64,000 nt of DNA from Pelagomonas calceolata (Eukaryota; Sar; Pelagophyceae; Pelagomonadales; Pelagomonadaceae): NCBI GenBank assembly GCA_918797485.1, contig CAKKNE010000003.1, forward strand, positions 4,712,001 through 4,776,000, given 5' to 3'. Below are positions 46,330 to 55,357 of the stretch, piece by piece. Made by a program: the position numbers and the translations under genes. Positions within the stretch are counted from its first letter, which is position 1. Each line of letters begins with the position of its first letter. A model generated the notes under the pieces. That model made no database searches and had not been told where the DNA came from. It saw only the letters and a program-made list of their open reading frames with translations.

Positions 46330-47155
46330 TTCGCTTGTACCGGTGCAAGCTGGTACCCGGGCCGTACCGTAGGTACTGGTAGGTTGGTCATAGCACGAGT
46401 ATGCCGCAGCGTTATGTAGAGTGATAGGGTTCTAGCTCACCAGCCAGAGGCTGGGCCAAACCAACTACGAGAGTGTTTTATAGTAAATTGCCAGTGATTT
46501 ACACCGTTGCGATAAATAGGGCGAAATAACTGCCAGCACTGGCACTTAGACCCCCCCCTTACCTAACGTGCCTACGAGAAAAGGCCGAATATACGAGATA
46601 TTCCCGCACGATGCGAATATAGCAGCGCAATTGAGCCGTATCGTATACTGGAAGCAGGTGCATCACTTGGGCTGCCCGAGCGCCCGGAAATGCGGGGTAC
46701 TCTGCTTTTCAGCATAAAAAAAGACGCACGTAGCGCCAAGATCCAGCTACAGTCGAATCCCCACCTTCGTACGCACAAAATCTCGCCGGGCGTGCGCAGA
46801 AGCTGCCCTCGGAAGCTGCCAGTGCGCCTTGACAAGTGAGCAGCAAAAAATTACCGCCATCGGTCGGCGTGTGGCTGTACGCTCCATTGTGCCAACGTCG
46901 ACTCGGACCGTGCCAGTGACTAGTATTGCGCTCGACCCCCCTAGATATGTATCTCCCACTCTCTAAATTTGAGTCTATACATCGAGTGTACAATCACTAC
47001 GGTGCAAACACAATTTGCTATAAAACACTCTCGTAGTTAGGTTGGCCCAGCCTTCGGCTGGTGAGCTAGGACCCTGCTACTTTACATAACGCCGCGACAT
47101 ACCTACGGTACCTACCGTAGGTACCGCGTACCGCAGTACGGTACAGTACTCTTGC
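46330..47155. mobile_element. Complete GTACC-ended foldback-type element
   Basis: Palindromic GTACC runs lie at 46333-46385 and 47100-47155. Inside them are long inverted repeats: 46397-46500 (GTATGCCGCAGCGTTATGTA, TAGCTCACCAGCC, CTACGAGAGTGTTTTATAG) is matched by the reverse complement of 47010-47105. The interior has no recognisable transposase; a short frame (about 46567-46710) yields RKGRIYEIFPHDANIAAQL and may be an element remnant. It fills most of the gap between the sulfotransferase and MBD4 start codons. Confidence 0.7.
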
Positions 47156-47302
47156 TAAGGTATAATACTGCAACGATAAAGACGCGCATTGATGCTTGCT
47201 AGTCTTACAGGCCAATCAAACGGTAGTTTGCGTGTGTCGTATTGTGGGGCGACGGCTTGATCGCAGTAAACCACCATCGGTACTGCGGTAACATCTACGG
47301 CG

Positions 47303-49423
47303 ATGGACCAGCCCCCGCGCCGATCGCGGTACTTTGAGGTCGAGGCGCCCGCGCGTCCTCTGCGGAAGCGGCCGCGCCCGGGCGAGACGGCCCGCCTCGA
47401 GGCCCTGCGGTCCTACCTCGCGGCGCGCGGCGTGGCGCGCGCCGAAGACGTGCTTCGCTGGACCGTCGAGGTCAAGCGCCGGGCGGGCGGCCGGAGCGCG
47501 GGGACGCTCGACGCGTACTTCGTCGACGGTGCCGCCCGCTACCGGAGCCGCGCCGACGTCGCGAGGCGGGCCTTCGGCGTCGAGACCGGCGCCGCGGAAC
47601 CTCCACCGCCCGTCGCACGCGTCGAACAGGTCGAAAGCACCCCCCGCGCCCCGGAGCCGGCCGCGGCGGCACTAGGGCGATTCGAGGCGGCCGCCGCCGT
47701 CCGCGGCAACGACGCGCTCGGCGCGCAGGCCGCCGCGGCCGAGGCCGTGCTTGCCGCCGTCGAGGCCGGGTCGGAGGACGCCGGCGCGCGGGGCGCAGCG
47801 CTTCGCGCCCTCGACGGCGGCCTGTACCGGCTCCACGTGAACTTTAGTTGCCGCGTGCGGCAGCGGAGCGACGCCGTCCGGCGTGGGAGAGACGTCCTCA
47901 CGGATCTCCGGCGCCGCTGCAAAGCGCTTGAGAAAAAAGTAGACCCAGAGGGGCGGAGGCGCGCGACGGAGGCGAAGGCGCGGCGACGGGCGAGACGGGA
48001 GAAAGCCACGGAGAGGGAACGGGAAACTGGCAGACCGCGCCCGCCAGGGTGGAGAAGCGACGACGACGCGTCGTCCCTGTCGTCGGCTTCGGAGGAGGAT
48101 CGCAACGACGGCCCCGGGGTGAACCTCGACGCCGTGAGGGAGGGCGACGATGCCCCGGCGACCCTCGACGCCATGAGGCGGAGATGCAAGACATTCACGA
48201 GGACCGGCGACGTGCAACACCTCTGCCCTCACTTGTGCTATTATCGCGAACACGAGCCGGCGCGGCAGCTCTTCGAGTTGAGGAGGCGAGTCGCGCGCGC
48301 CGGCGGCGACGCGAGCCGGCTGGACGCCTGGCGCGCGCGCGTCGTCCTCGCGCCGGAGGCGGCCTATGGCTTCAGAGTGGGGTTCTTTGAGGGAGAGGAG
48401 GCGCGAACAGCGGCCGACGCTCTCGCGCGCGGCGGCGTTCCAGATGTTCCGCGGCCCTCCTTTCCTCAAGCGTCGCACGGAGGAAGGGGTATTCGACTCA
48501 CCAAGCCGCAGCTCGATGCGCTGGACCTGCGCGCAGAGCGCGATTCGTTGCGCGCGGCGCTCTGGCCTCCGAGCGACGACCAGCGTGGAAATCAACCAGT
48601 GAGTCAGTCATGTCTCCACCGCGCCGCGGCGGCGGGCGTCGATGGGACGTCTAGAAGCGTAGCCTGCTGCACCTGTGCTGCAAGTTGGGGCGGAATGCGC
48701 TCCTTGCTTTTCGCCGTACGCCGCCAACGTCGCGTCGAGGGGGAGGCGCCTTGACATTTGATTTGATTCTACGCAGGCGACGACGCCACGCACGCGCCGC
48801 GCGGCCGCGCGTCGCCGCACTTCCTCGCCGCGGATTCGGGCGACTTCGACGGCGGCGTCGACCGCGCGACGCGGCTCTCGCGCGCCGAAAGCTTCCCCTG
48901 CTCGCCGTTCGGCCTGCTGGAGGAGATCCTCTGGCACAACGAGTGGAAACTGCTTGCGGCCTGCGTTTTGCTGAACGTCACGACGCGGCGACAGGTCGAC
49001 GCGGTCCTCTGGCGTCTTTTCGCGTCGTTCCCCGGTCCAGCGGCTACCGCGGCCGCGGCGGAGGACCCCATGAAAATGGAGCGGCTCGAGGCTATATTGA
49101 GGCCGCTTGGTCTCCACCGCAAGCGCGCGCGGCGTCTCGCGCGCATGTCTCGGGAGTATTTGGAAGCGCACGCGCGTGCCGCTGCGTCCCGCGACGATGC
49201 CGCCGCGGGGGCGACGCCCCTCGACACGCACACGGTCTCGGCGCTCCACGGCGTCGGCGACTACGCGTCCGACGCGCACGCGCTCTTCGTCCTCCGGCGT
49301 GTCCGCGCGTCGTCACCGCCGCGGGACCACGCTCTCAGATGGTGGCACGCCTGGGCGTTAGACCGCGGGCTCGCGACCCTCCACACGCCAAACTGCTCGC
49401 CCACGAAGGCCGCGCGGGAGTGA
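47303..49423 (+). CDS. MBD4: MBD4-type DNA glycosylase with methyl-CpG-binding domain
   Basis: Exons are 47303..48572 and 48777..49423, giving 638 residues. Residues 51-92 (WTVEVKRRAGGRSAGTLDAY, then FVDGAARYRSRADVARRAFG) follow the MBD consensus with both Arg fingers and the SAG..D.Y core. The second exon encodes an HhH-GPD glycosylase: SPFGLLEEILWHNEWKLLAA, then CVLLNVTTRRQVDAVLW, then LRPLGLHRKRARRL, HGVGDYASDA and PPRDHALRWWHAW. The Asp of PPRDHAL (residue 607) is the expected catalytic residue. MBD4 removes T or U from G mismatches made by deamination of 5-methylcytosine. The link region is basic and Arg-rich. A single introner splits the gene in phase 1. Confidence 0.88.
48573..48776 (+). 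mobile_element. Introner-type intron in MBD4 (204 nt, GC-AG)
   Basis: Perfect repeats GCGACGAC at 48573-48580 and 48777-48784 flank a 196-bp element, the longest here. It opens CAGCGTGGAAATCAACCAGTG and closes TTTGATTCTACGCAG. Exact removal gives LWPPSDDATHAP in phase 1. Confidence 0.9.
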
Positions 49424-49704
49424 ACGGGGTGGTGTGCCCCTAGTACTTGTAGTATTACTAGTAATGTAGCTTGCAAGCCAGTGGCCCCGGGCCGGGCTCG
49501 GAAACCGCCAAGTTCCTTTTAGGCCGTCATGCGGCCACATTTCTCAGGCTAACTAAGTCACGGTAACTTCAGGGGCGACGGCGTACGGGGGCGGGGGCGG
49601 GGCGGTCACCCCGCGGCGGTCGTGGTGGCTAGGCGGCCTACGAGGCGGCCTAGCTCTAAGCAAAGCAACTTCAAGTTGAGCATTGGCAGATCATTCATGA
49701 TTCT
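49424..49704. other. Intergenic between convergent genes
   Basis: Holds the 3' flanks of MBD4 and POLQ. A G/C-rich stretch lies at 49580-49625. No gene is seen. Confidence 0.5.
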
Positions 49705-52700
49705 TTACACAGGAGGAATAGAACCCATTGCGGGCGCCGCCGAATGCGGGTCGTACGGCGCGAGCGACGCCCACGACGGGCCGGCCCGGAGTCGGACCTC
49801 CGCGGGCACGCCCTCCAGCGCCGTCGCGGCCTCGAGCGCGGACGACACGTCGAGCGCGCAGGTGGCGAGGTCCTGCGTCGGGACCTCGAAGACCAGCTCG
49901 TCGTGGAGCTGGAGCACGAGCCGCGGCCGCCGGCGCGCGTCGTACTTGGCCCCAAAGCTCGCGACCATCGAGGCCATCGCGCGCTTGACGAGGTCGGCGG
50001 CGGAGCCCTGGACGACCGCGTTGAGGGCCTGGCGCTCGGCCTTGCGCCGCCGCTTGGGATCGGTCGAGTGGATGTCCGGGAGCCGGCGCCGCCGGCCCAG
50101 CACCGTCTCCACGAACCCGTGCTCGCGGCACGCCGCGGTCACCGTGGCCCGATACGCGTCTAGGGCGGGGAAGAGCGCCCGGACCCGCTGGACGGCGTCG
50201 ACGGCGGCGCGCGCGTCGACGTCCAGCGCTCGCGCGGCCTTGCGCGTGCTCTGGCCGAACAGCACCGCGTAGACGAGCTGCTTCGCCGCCGCGCGGTCTT
50301 TCACAACCGCGCACCTCTCCACGAGTTCCACGAACGGATCGTCCCCCCGCTCCTCGAAGCACCGTCGCAGCCGCGCGTCGCCCGACAGGTGCGCCGCGAC
50401 GCGGAGCTCGCACTGCTTGAGGTCCGCACTCAGGAACACCGCGCCGCGCCGCGCGATAATCAGCCGGCGCGGCTCGACGCAAATCGCGTGGTCGAACGGC
50501 GAGTAGCGCGCGGCGCGCTCCGTCTCGCGGACGCGGCCGTCTTCGGGCCAGGCGAAGCCCGGCGGGCGGAGGCGCGGCCCGCGGTCCAGCCGGTAGACGC
50601 GGTCCGCGGGGTACGTCAGCTCGCGCCGACGGATCCGCACGACGGCCGCGCGCACGGTCGCCGCGCGCCGCGCGGAGTACGCCCACGTCGCGCCCCGGCG
50701 CGCCGCGTCGCGCCAGTAGTCGGCGATCGAAGCGCCGTCGGCGAGGCGGCGCGCGTCGATCGCCGCGCCGCTCAGTTCGACGAGCGCGCCGCGCCGGAGC
50801 CGCGGCGGGTCGCCCGGCCGCACCGTCGCGTCGACGCAGAGCACCTCAATCCCGGGAAGCGCGTCCTCGGGGTCCTCGTGCAGGCTCGGCCGCGCGAACC
50901 GCGTGATCGCCACGCCCGCCGCGTCGAAGTTCTGGAAGTTGGGGGCCGAGCACACGAGGCGCCCGGTCGCGGTCGGCTCCCGGCCGCGCTTCGTCTCGCG
51001 CGAGAGCGAAAAGCACGCGCGCGCGCAGGTCGTCGACGCCTCGAGCGTGGGGTGCGGCGCGAGCGCGCGCTGCAGGCCCGACAGGCGGGCGAGCAGCGCG
51101 CGGGCGCGGCGGTGCGCGAGCACGACCGTCGCGCGCTCGCCGGCGCGGCCGCCCCGCTGCGCCTGGGCCGCGAGCCCGCGCGCGGCGGCCGTCGAGGCTG
51201 CCTTCGCGGGCACGTCGCACAGCGCGTTCACCTTCCCGTGCGCCCCCAGGTTTTCGATGCCGTGCGCCTCCGCGGCGACGCGGCGGCAGTCGTCGACGAA
51301 CTGCCGCAGGTCGTCGACCCACGCGCGCAGCCGCGGCGCGTCGACGTCCACGCCCGAGTGGTTCATCTCGGCGATCGCCGGAACGCACGCGACGTCCGTC
51401 GCGAGGAGCGCGGCCAGCGCGCGGCCGCACGCGGGCGCCGCGAGCGCGTCGCGGCACGTCCGCGCGTCCCGGGCCAGCGCCGCCGCGCGCGCCACGGCGC
51501 GGTCGCGCCGCCGCGGCGCGTCCTCGCCGTCGCGAGCGGCGTCGGCAGCGTCGGCGGCGTCGTCGGCGGCGGCGGCCGCGCCGCCGCCCGCCCGCGCGGC
51601 GACCGCCTTCGCGGCGGGCACGTCGAAGAGCGGCCTGCCAGCCGGCGTGCCGTTCGAGCGGAGCGCCGTCGCGACGGCGACGGCGTCGCCGCACGCGAGG
51701 GCGTACGCGCCCCCCCGGTCGGGCGCGGCGGCGACGGTCGCCGCCAAAGCGACGCGGCCGCCCGCGAGGCGCTCGCACGCCCGGAGCGCGCGCCGGCCGC
51801 GCGCGTGCCAGGCCCGGCACGCGAGCCGCGCCGCCGCGCCGGCCGCGCGGCCGTCGCGCGCCGCGCCGAGGCGCGGCGCGTACTGGCGGAAGCCCAGCCA
51901 GCCGACGACGCGGCAGACGGCCGCCTCGGGGAGCCGCGCCCAGCCTTGCGCGGTCCCGTCGTTCCTGCGGCGCAGCTCGCGCTCGAACGGCCAGGGCGGC
52001 GGGACCGGTGGCGAAGAATAATACCTCGCCTCGCCGGGCCCGCGCGCGAGGCCGTAGCCGACCAAGACCCTCGAAGTGCGGGGGTCCAGGAACTTGGCCC
52101 ACGCGCGCCGGCGGGTGCCCGACGCCCCCGGCGGCGGCGGCGCCGTATCCAGGGCAACGCCGACGAACGGCGCGTCCGTCGAAGCGAGCGCGGCGCTCTC
52201 CCGCGCGTCGAGCGCGCGCGTCCGCCGCCGCGCGTCCGAGGCCAGCACGCGCGGCGACGCGTCCCTGACTTGTACGCCCGACGACGCCTCGGACCGCCGC
52301 GACCGCGGCGACACGTCTCGCGACGACGCGTACGTCTCGAGCCCGGCCGTGTGCCCGCTCCCGCGCCGCCGCTTGCGCGCGCGCCCGTCGGCGGCGGCGT
52401 CCGCGGCGCCGTCGGAGTCCGCGGCGTCCGCGGTGTCGTCGTCCGAGTCCGAGTCCGAGTCCGACGAGGACGCGTCGAAACTCGGCGCCGCGGAGCCGTC
52501 CGAGTCGTCGGACTCGGCGGCCTCGGCCCGGCGCCGCGGCGCCGCGCGCGCCGGACCGGTCCGCGCCGCGGCGGCGGCGGCCACGACGCCGGCGGCGACG
52601 GCTCCGCGCCGCGCGGCGGCGGCGGCGGCGGCCTCGGCGCCCGTCGTCCTCGTGGCGGACAGCAACGAGACCAGGAACGGCGTCTGCGACCAGGACGCGT

Positions 52701-55173
52701 CGTGGCGGCGGCGCGCAGGTCCGTCGACGGCGTCGACGCCGGCGAGGCGCCACGGCGCCGCGTCCGCGAGCACGCGCTCGACCGCGTCGACGCCGGCGTC
52801 GGCGACGTCCGCGGCCGCGCGGTAGTTCGTGTCCCGCAGCGCGCGCGCGAGCTGGGCGTCGCCGCCGCACGCCTTGCGCAGGCCGCGGAGCCCGGCGCGC
52901 CACGACGCCGGCTTCTTATCGAACGCGCGGAGCGCGCGCCGCAGCGCGCCCGCCCGCTCGTCGAGGCCGTCGGCGACGCAGGTCCAGTTCAGGCGCCGGC
53001 AGAAGCGCGCGACGGCGCCGGCGAAAATGGGCGCCCGCCGCGCGAGCTTTTCCAGCGCCGGCTCGGGAATCTTCGTGCGCCGCGACAGCTCCTCCAGCGA
53101 GACGGGCGCCGCCGTCGCGACCGCCCCGGGCGCCGCCGGCGACAGGAGCGCATCCACTAGCACGCCGAGCCAGAGCCGCCGCGCGACGAAGAGGCGCGTC
53201 GCGCGGCGCGTGGCCCCCCAGCGGCCCCGCCGCACGTCGCGCAATATTTCGACCGCGGTCGGCAGCGGGGCGGCGCGCGCCGCCGCGTGCGCGTCGCGCT
53301 CGAGCTGTTCCAGGTCGAGGCCGAGGTGCGCCGCGGCGGTCTCCGCGTCGCGGCCGCCGTCGTCCACCAGAGCCGCCACAAAGTCCCAGAAGACCTTCGT
53401 GTTGAAGAGGGCCGCGTCGAGGTGGTAGTCGAGGCCGGGCAGCGGCGCGCAGACCGCCGCGCGGACGAGCGCGGCCGCGGCGCTCGACGCCGGCGCGCAC
53501 CGCGCGCGCGTCAGCGCCTCCTCGAGCAGCACCGCCTCCAACGGCCTCACGTCTCCGGCGGCGAGCACCGCGCGGCCCAGCGCCGTCGTGCGCGCGGCCC
53601 CGGCCGCGTCGACGTCGACGCAGCGCGCCGCTTCCAGCGAAGCGAGCGCGTCTCCGCACGCCGCGTCGGCGGCGCGCGGGTCGTCGGCGAGCGCCCGAAA
53701 CAGCGTCGCGCGCGCGACGGCGCGGGGGCCCTCGGCGGCGTCGAACGCGGCGCCGTCGGCCTCGGTCGCGCACACGGCCTCGAGCAGCAGCCGCGCGAGC
53801 GCCTCGGCGGCGTCGGCGGCGCGCGCCAGGCCGGACCGGACGGGCGGCAGCGTCGACCGCGCCGTCGCCTGCGCCAGCAGCCCGCGCGCCCACGCCGCGC
53901 GCCGCCGCGGCGCCACGACGACGGCCTCGCCTCGCCGCGCGCCCGCGGCGCCGCCGCGGCCCGCGCGCCCGAGCATCTGCGCGAGCTGCACGGCGTCCGT
54001 GGGGAACTTGTCCGCGCCGCAGAGCACCACGACCTTGGCCGCGGGCAGGTTCACGCCGGCCGCGAGCGTCTGCGTGCAGCAGACGACGCGCGCGCCGCCG
54101 CCCGCCGCCGCCGCCTCGACGGCGGCCCGCTCCTCGGGCGCGAGCGCGGCGGAGTGGAAGAGCGCGTCGCCGTCCTCGCGCTCGAGCAGCCGCCGGAGCC
54201 GCGCGTCGCCGCGGCGCGGCAGCGCGCGCCGCGCGGCGCGGCGCGCGGCGCGGTCGTGCTCCGCGTTCCTGCGCGGTGCGGCGCAGATCTGCTCGGCGAG
54301 CCGCCCGGTGTCATCGCGGCGCCAGCAGAAGAGGAGGCAGCTCTCGCGCGCCGCCCGCGCCTCCGCGACCGCGCGCCGCGTCGCGTCCGTCGCCGTCGCT
54401 TCGGTGACGAACCGCGGCCGCAGCGCGACGGGCCGGCAGCGCGCGACCGTCGCCCGGCACCCGAGCCACGCCGCGACGGCCTCGACGTTCGAGAGCGTCG
54501 CCGAGAGGCCGACCAGCTGCGTCGCGCCCCCCCGGAGCCGCAGGCGCGTCAGGAGCTTCTCGTACGCGGCGCCGCGGTCCGCGTCGCCGACCAGGTGGAG
54601 CTCGTCGACCGCGACGGCCCGCAGGCGGCCCGTCGACCCGCCCGCGTCGTCCGCCGCGCCGCCGCGCCGCCGCCGCCGCGCGCGCGCGTCCGCCGCCGCG
54701 AGGGCCTGGCGGTCCAGCAGGCCCAGCGCGGCCTCGGGCGTGCAGCATACGATCGCCCTCGCCATCGCGAGCGACGCGCGCGGCGCGTCCGGCCCCTCGC
54801 CGCAGTCGACGACCGCGCAGCGGTCGGCGCGCGCGCACCGCTCGTCGTGGTCGCGCAGCGCCCGGCGCAGCGTCCGGGCCTTCTCGGCGACGAGCGCGAG
54901 GAACGGCAGCACGTACAGCGCCACCCCGCCCTCGCCCCGGAAGGCGCCCCGGAGGAGCGCGACTTCGGCCACGCACGACTTGCCGCCGGCCGTGTCGACG
55001 GTGACGACGGCGTTCGCGCCGGCCGCGACGCCGTCGGGGCCCTCGAGGACGTCGCGTTGCCAGGCTCGGAGCCGGACGATGCCGGTCGCGTCCGAGTAGC
55101 CTCGCGCCACGGCCGGCGGCACCTGGGCCGCGCGCAGGGCGTAGGCGACGGTCCCCGGTTTGGCTGCATCCAT
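49705..55173 (-). CDS. POLQ: DNA polymerase theta (helicase + family A polymerase)
   Basis: 1,822 residues from ATG (MDAAKPGTVAYALRAAQ). The N-terminal half is an SF2 helicase of the Hel308/POLQ type: Walker A VDTAGGKS near 65, DELH near 190, SATL, then CCTQTLAAGVNLPA and QMLGRAGRGG. A long Ala/Arg/Ser-rich middle follows, shorter than in humans. The C-terminal third is a family A polymerase: motif A SADLKQCELRVAAHLSGD near 1,580, motif B RAAAKQLVYAVLFGQS near 1,630, GRRRRLPDIHST, ERQALNAVVQGSAADLVKRA, and motif C LQLHDELVFEVP near 1,756. POLQ does theta-mediated end joining. A longer frame upstream of this ATG has no homology. No intron in 5.5 kb. Confidence 0.93.
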   Translation of the reverse strand: MDAAKPGTVAYALRAAQVPPAVARGYSDATGIVRLRAWQRDVLEGPDGVAAGANAVVTVDTAGGKSCVAEVALLRGAFRGEGGVALYVLPFLALVAEKARTLRRALRDHDERCARADRCAVVDCGEGPDAPRASLAMARAIVCCTPEAALGLLDRQALAAADARARRRRRGGAADDAGGSTGRLRAVAVDELHLVGDADRGAAYEKLLTRLRLRGGATQLVGLSATLSNVEAVAAWLGCRATVARCRPVALRPRFVTEATATDATRRAVAEARAARESCLLFCWRRDDTGRLAEQICAAPRRNAEHDRAARRAARRALPRRGDARLRRLLEREDGDALFHSAALAPEERAAVEAAAAGGGARVVCCTQTLAAGVNLPAAKVVVLCGADKFPTDAVQLAQMLGRAGRGGAAGARRGEAVVVAPRRRAAWARGLLAQATARSTLPPVRSGLARAADAAEALARLLLEAVCATEADGAAFDAAEGPRAVARATLFRALADDPRAADAACGDALASLEAARCVDVDAAGAARTTALGRAVLAAGDVRPLEAVLLEEALTRARCAPASSAAAALVRAAVCAPLPGLDYHLDAALFNTKVFWDFVAALVDDGGRDAETAAAHLGLDLEQLERDAHAAARAAPLPTAVEILRDVRRGRWGATRRATRLFVARRLWLGVLVDALLSPAAPGAVATAAPVSLEELSRRTKIPEPALEKLARRAPIFAGAVARFCRRLNWTCVADGLDERAGALRRALRAFDKKPASWRAGLRGLRKACGGDAQLARALRDTNYRAAADVADAGVDAVERVLADAAPWRLAGVDAVDGPARRRHDASWSQTPFLVSLLSATRTTGAEAAAAAAARRGAVAAGVVAAAAAARTGPARAAPRRRAEAAESDDSDGSAAPSFDASSSDSDSDSDDDTADAADSDGAADAAADGRARKRRRGSGHTAGLETYASSRDVSPRSRRSEASSGVQVRDASPRVLASDARRRTRALDARESAALASTDAPFVGVALDTAPPPPGASGTRRRAWAKFLDPRTSRVLVGYGLARGPGEARYYSSPPVPPPWPFERELRRRNDGTAQGWARLPEAAVCRVVGWLGFRQYAPRLGAARDGRAAGAAARLACRAWHARGRRALRACERLAGGRVALAATVAAAPDRGGAYALACGDAVAVATALRSNGTPAGRPLFDVPAAKAVAARAGGGAAAAADDAADAADAARDGEDAPRRRDRAVARAAALARDARTCRDALAAPACGRALAALLATDVACVPAIAEMNHSGVDVDAPRLRAWVDDLRQFVDDCRRVAAEAHGIENLGAHGKVNALCDVPAKAASTAAARGLAAQAQRGGRAGERATVVLAHRRARALLARLSGLQRALAPHPTLEASTTCARACFSLSRETKRGREPTATGRLVCSAPNFQNFDAAGVAITRFARPSLHEDPEDALPGIEVLCVDATVRPGDPPRLRRGALVELSGAAIDARRLADGASIADYWRDAARRGATWAYSARRAATVRAAVVRIRRRELTYPADRVYRLDRGPRLRPPGFAWPEDGRVRETERAARYSPFDHAICVEPRRLIIARRGAVFLSADLKQCELRVAAHLSGDARLRRCFEERGDDPFVELVERCAVVKDRAAAKQLVYAVLFGQSTRKAARALDVDARAAVDAVQRVRALFPALDAYRATVTAACREHGFVETVLGRRRRLPDIHSTDPKRRRKAERQALNAVVQGSAADLVKRAMASMVASFGAKYDARRRPRLVLQLHDELVFEVPTQDLATCALDVSSALEAATALEGVPAEVRLRAGPSWASLAPYDPHSAAPAMGSIPPV

Positions 55174-55357
55174 GTCGGAACTGCGCCGCTTCTCTCGGGC
55201 CCTGACGACGTGTGTCAAACGGATAAAGCTGATGCCTTGGGCCGCCCCGGAGGGTTCACTACGGCCGACTAGTGGGATTTGACAAAGTTGACTTTTTGTT
55301 TGGTTGACTTTATTAGATGTAGAGACTGGTCGTTTGCTGGTATCAGTTAACTGGACG

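Noticed and set aside
50389-55272. Long plus-strand frames of 923 and 661 codons opposite POLQ
   Set aside because: Antisense to a gene with complete helicase and polymerase motifs; their composition is that expected from high-GC shadows.
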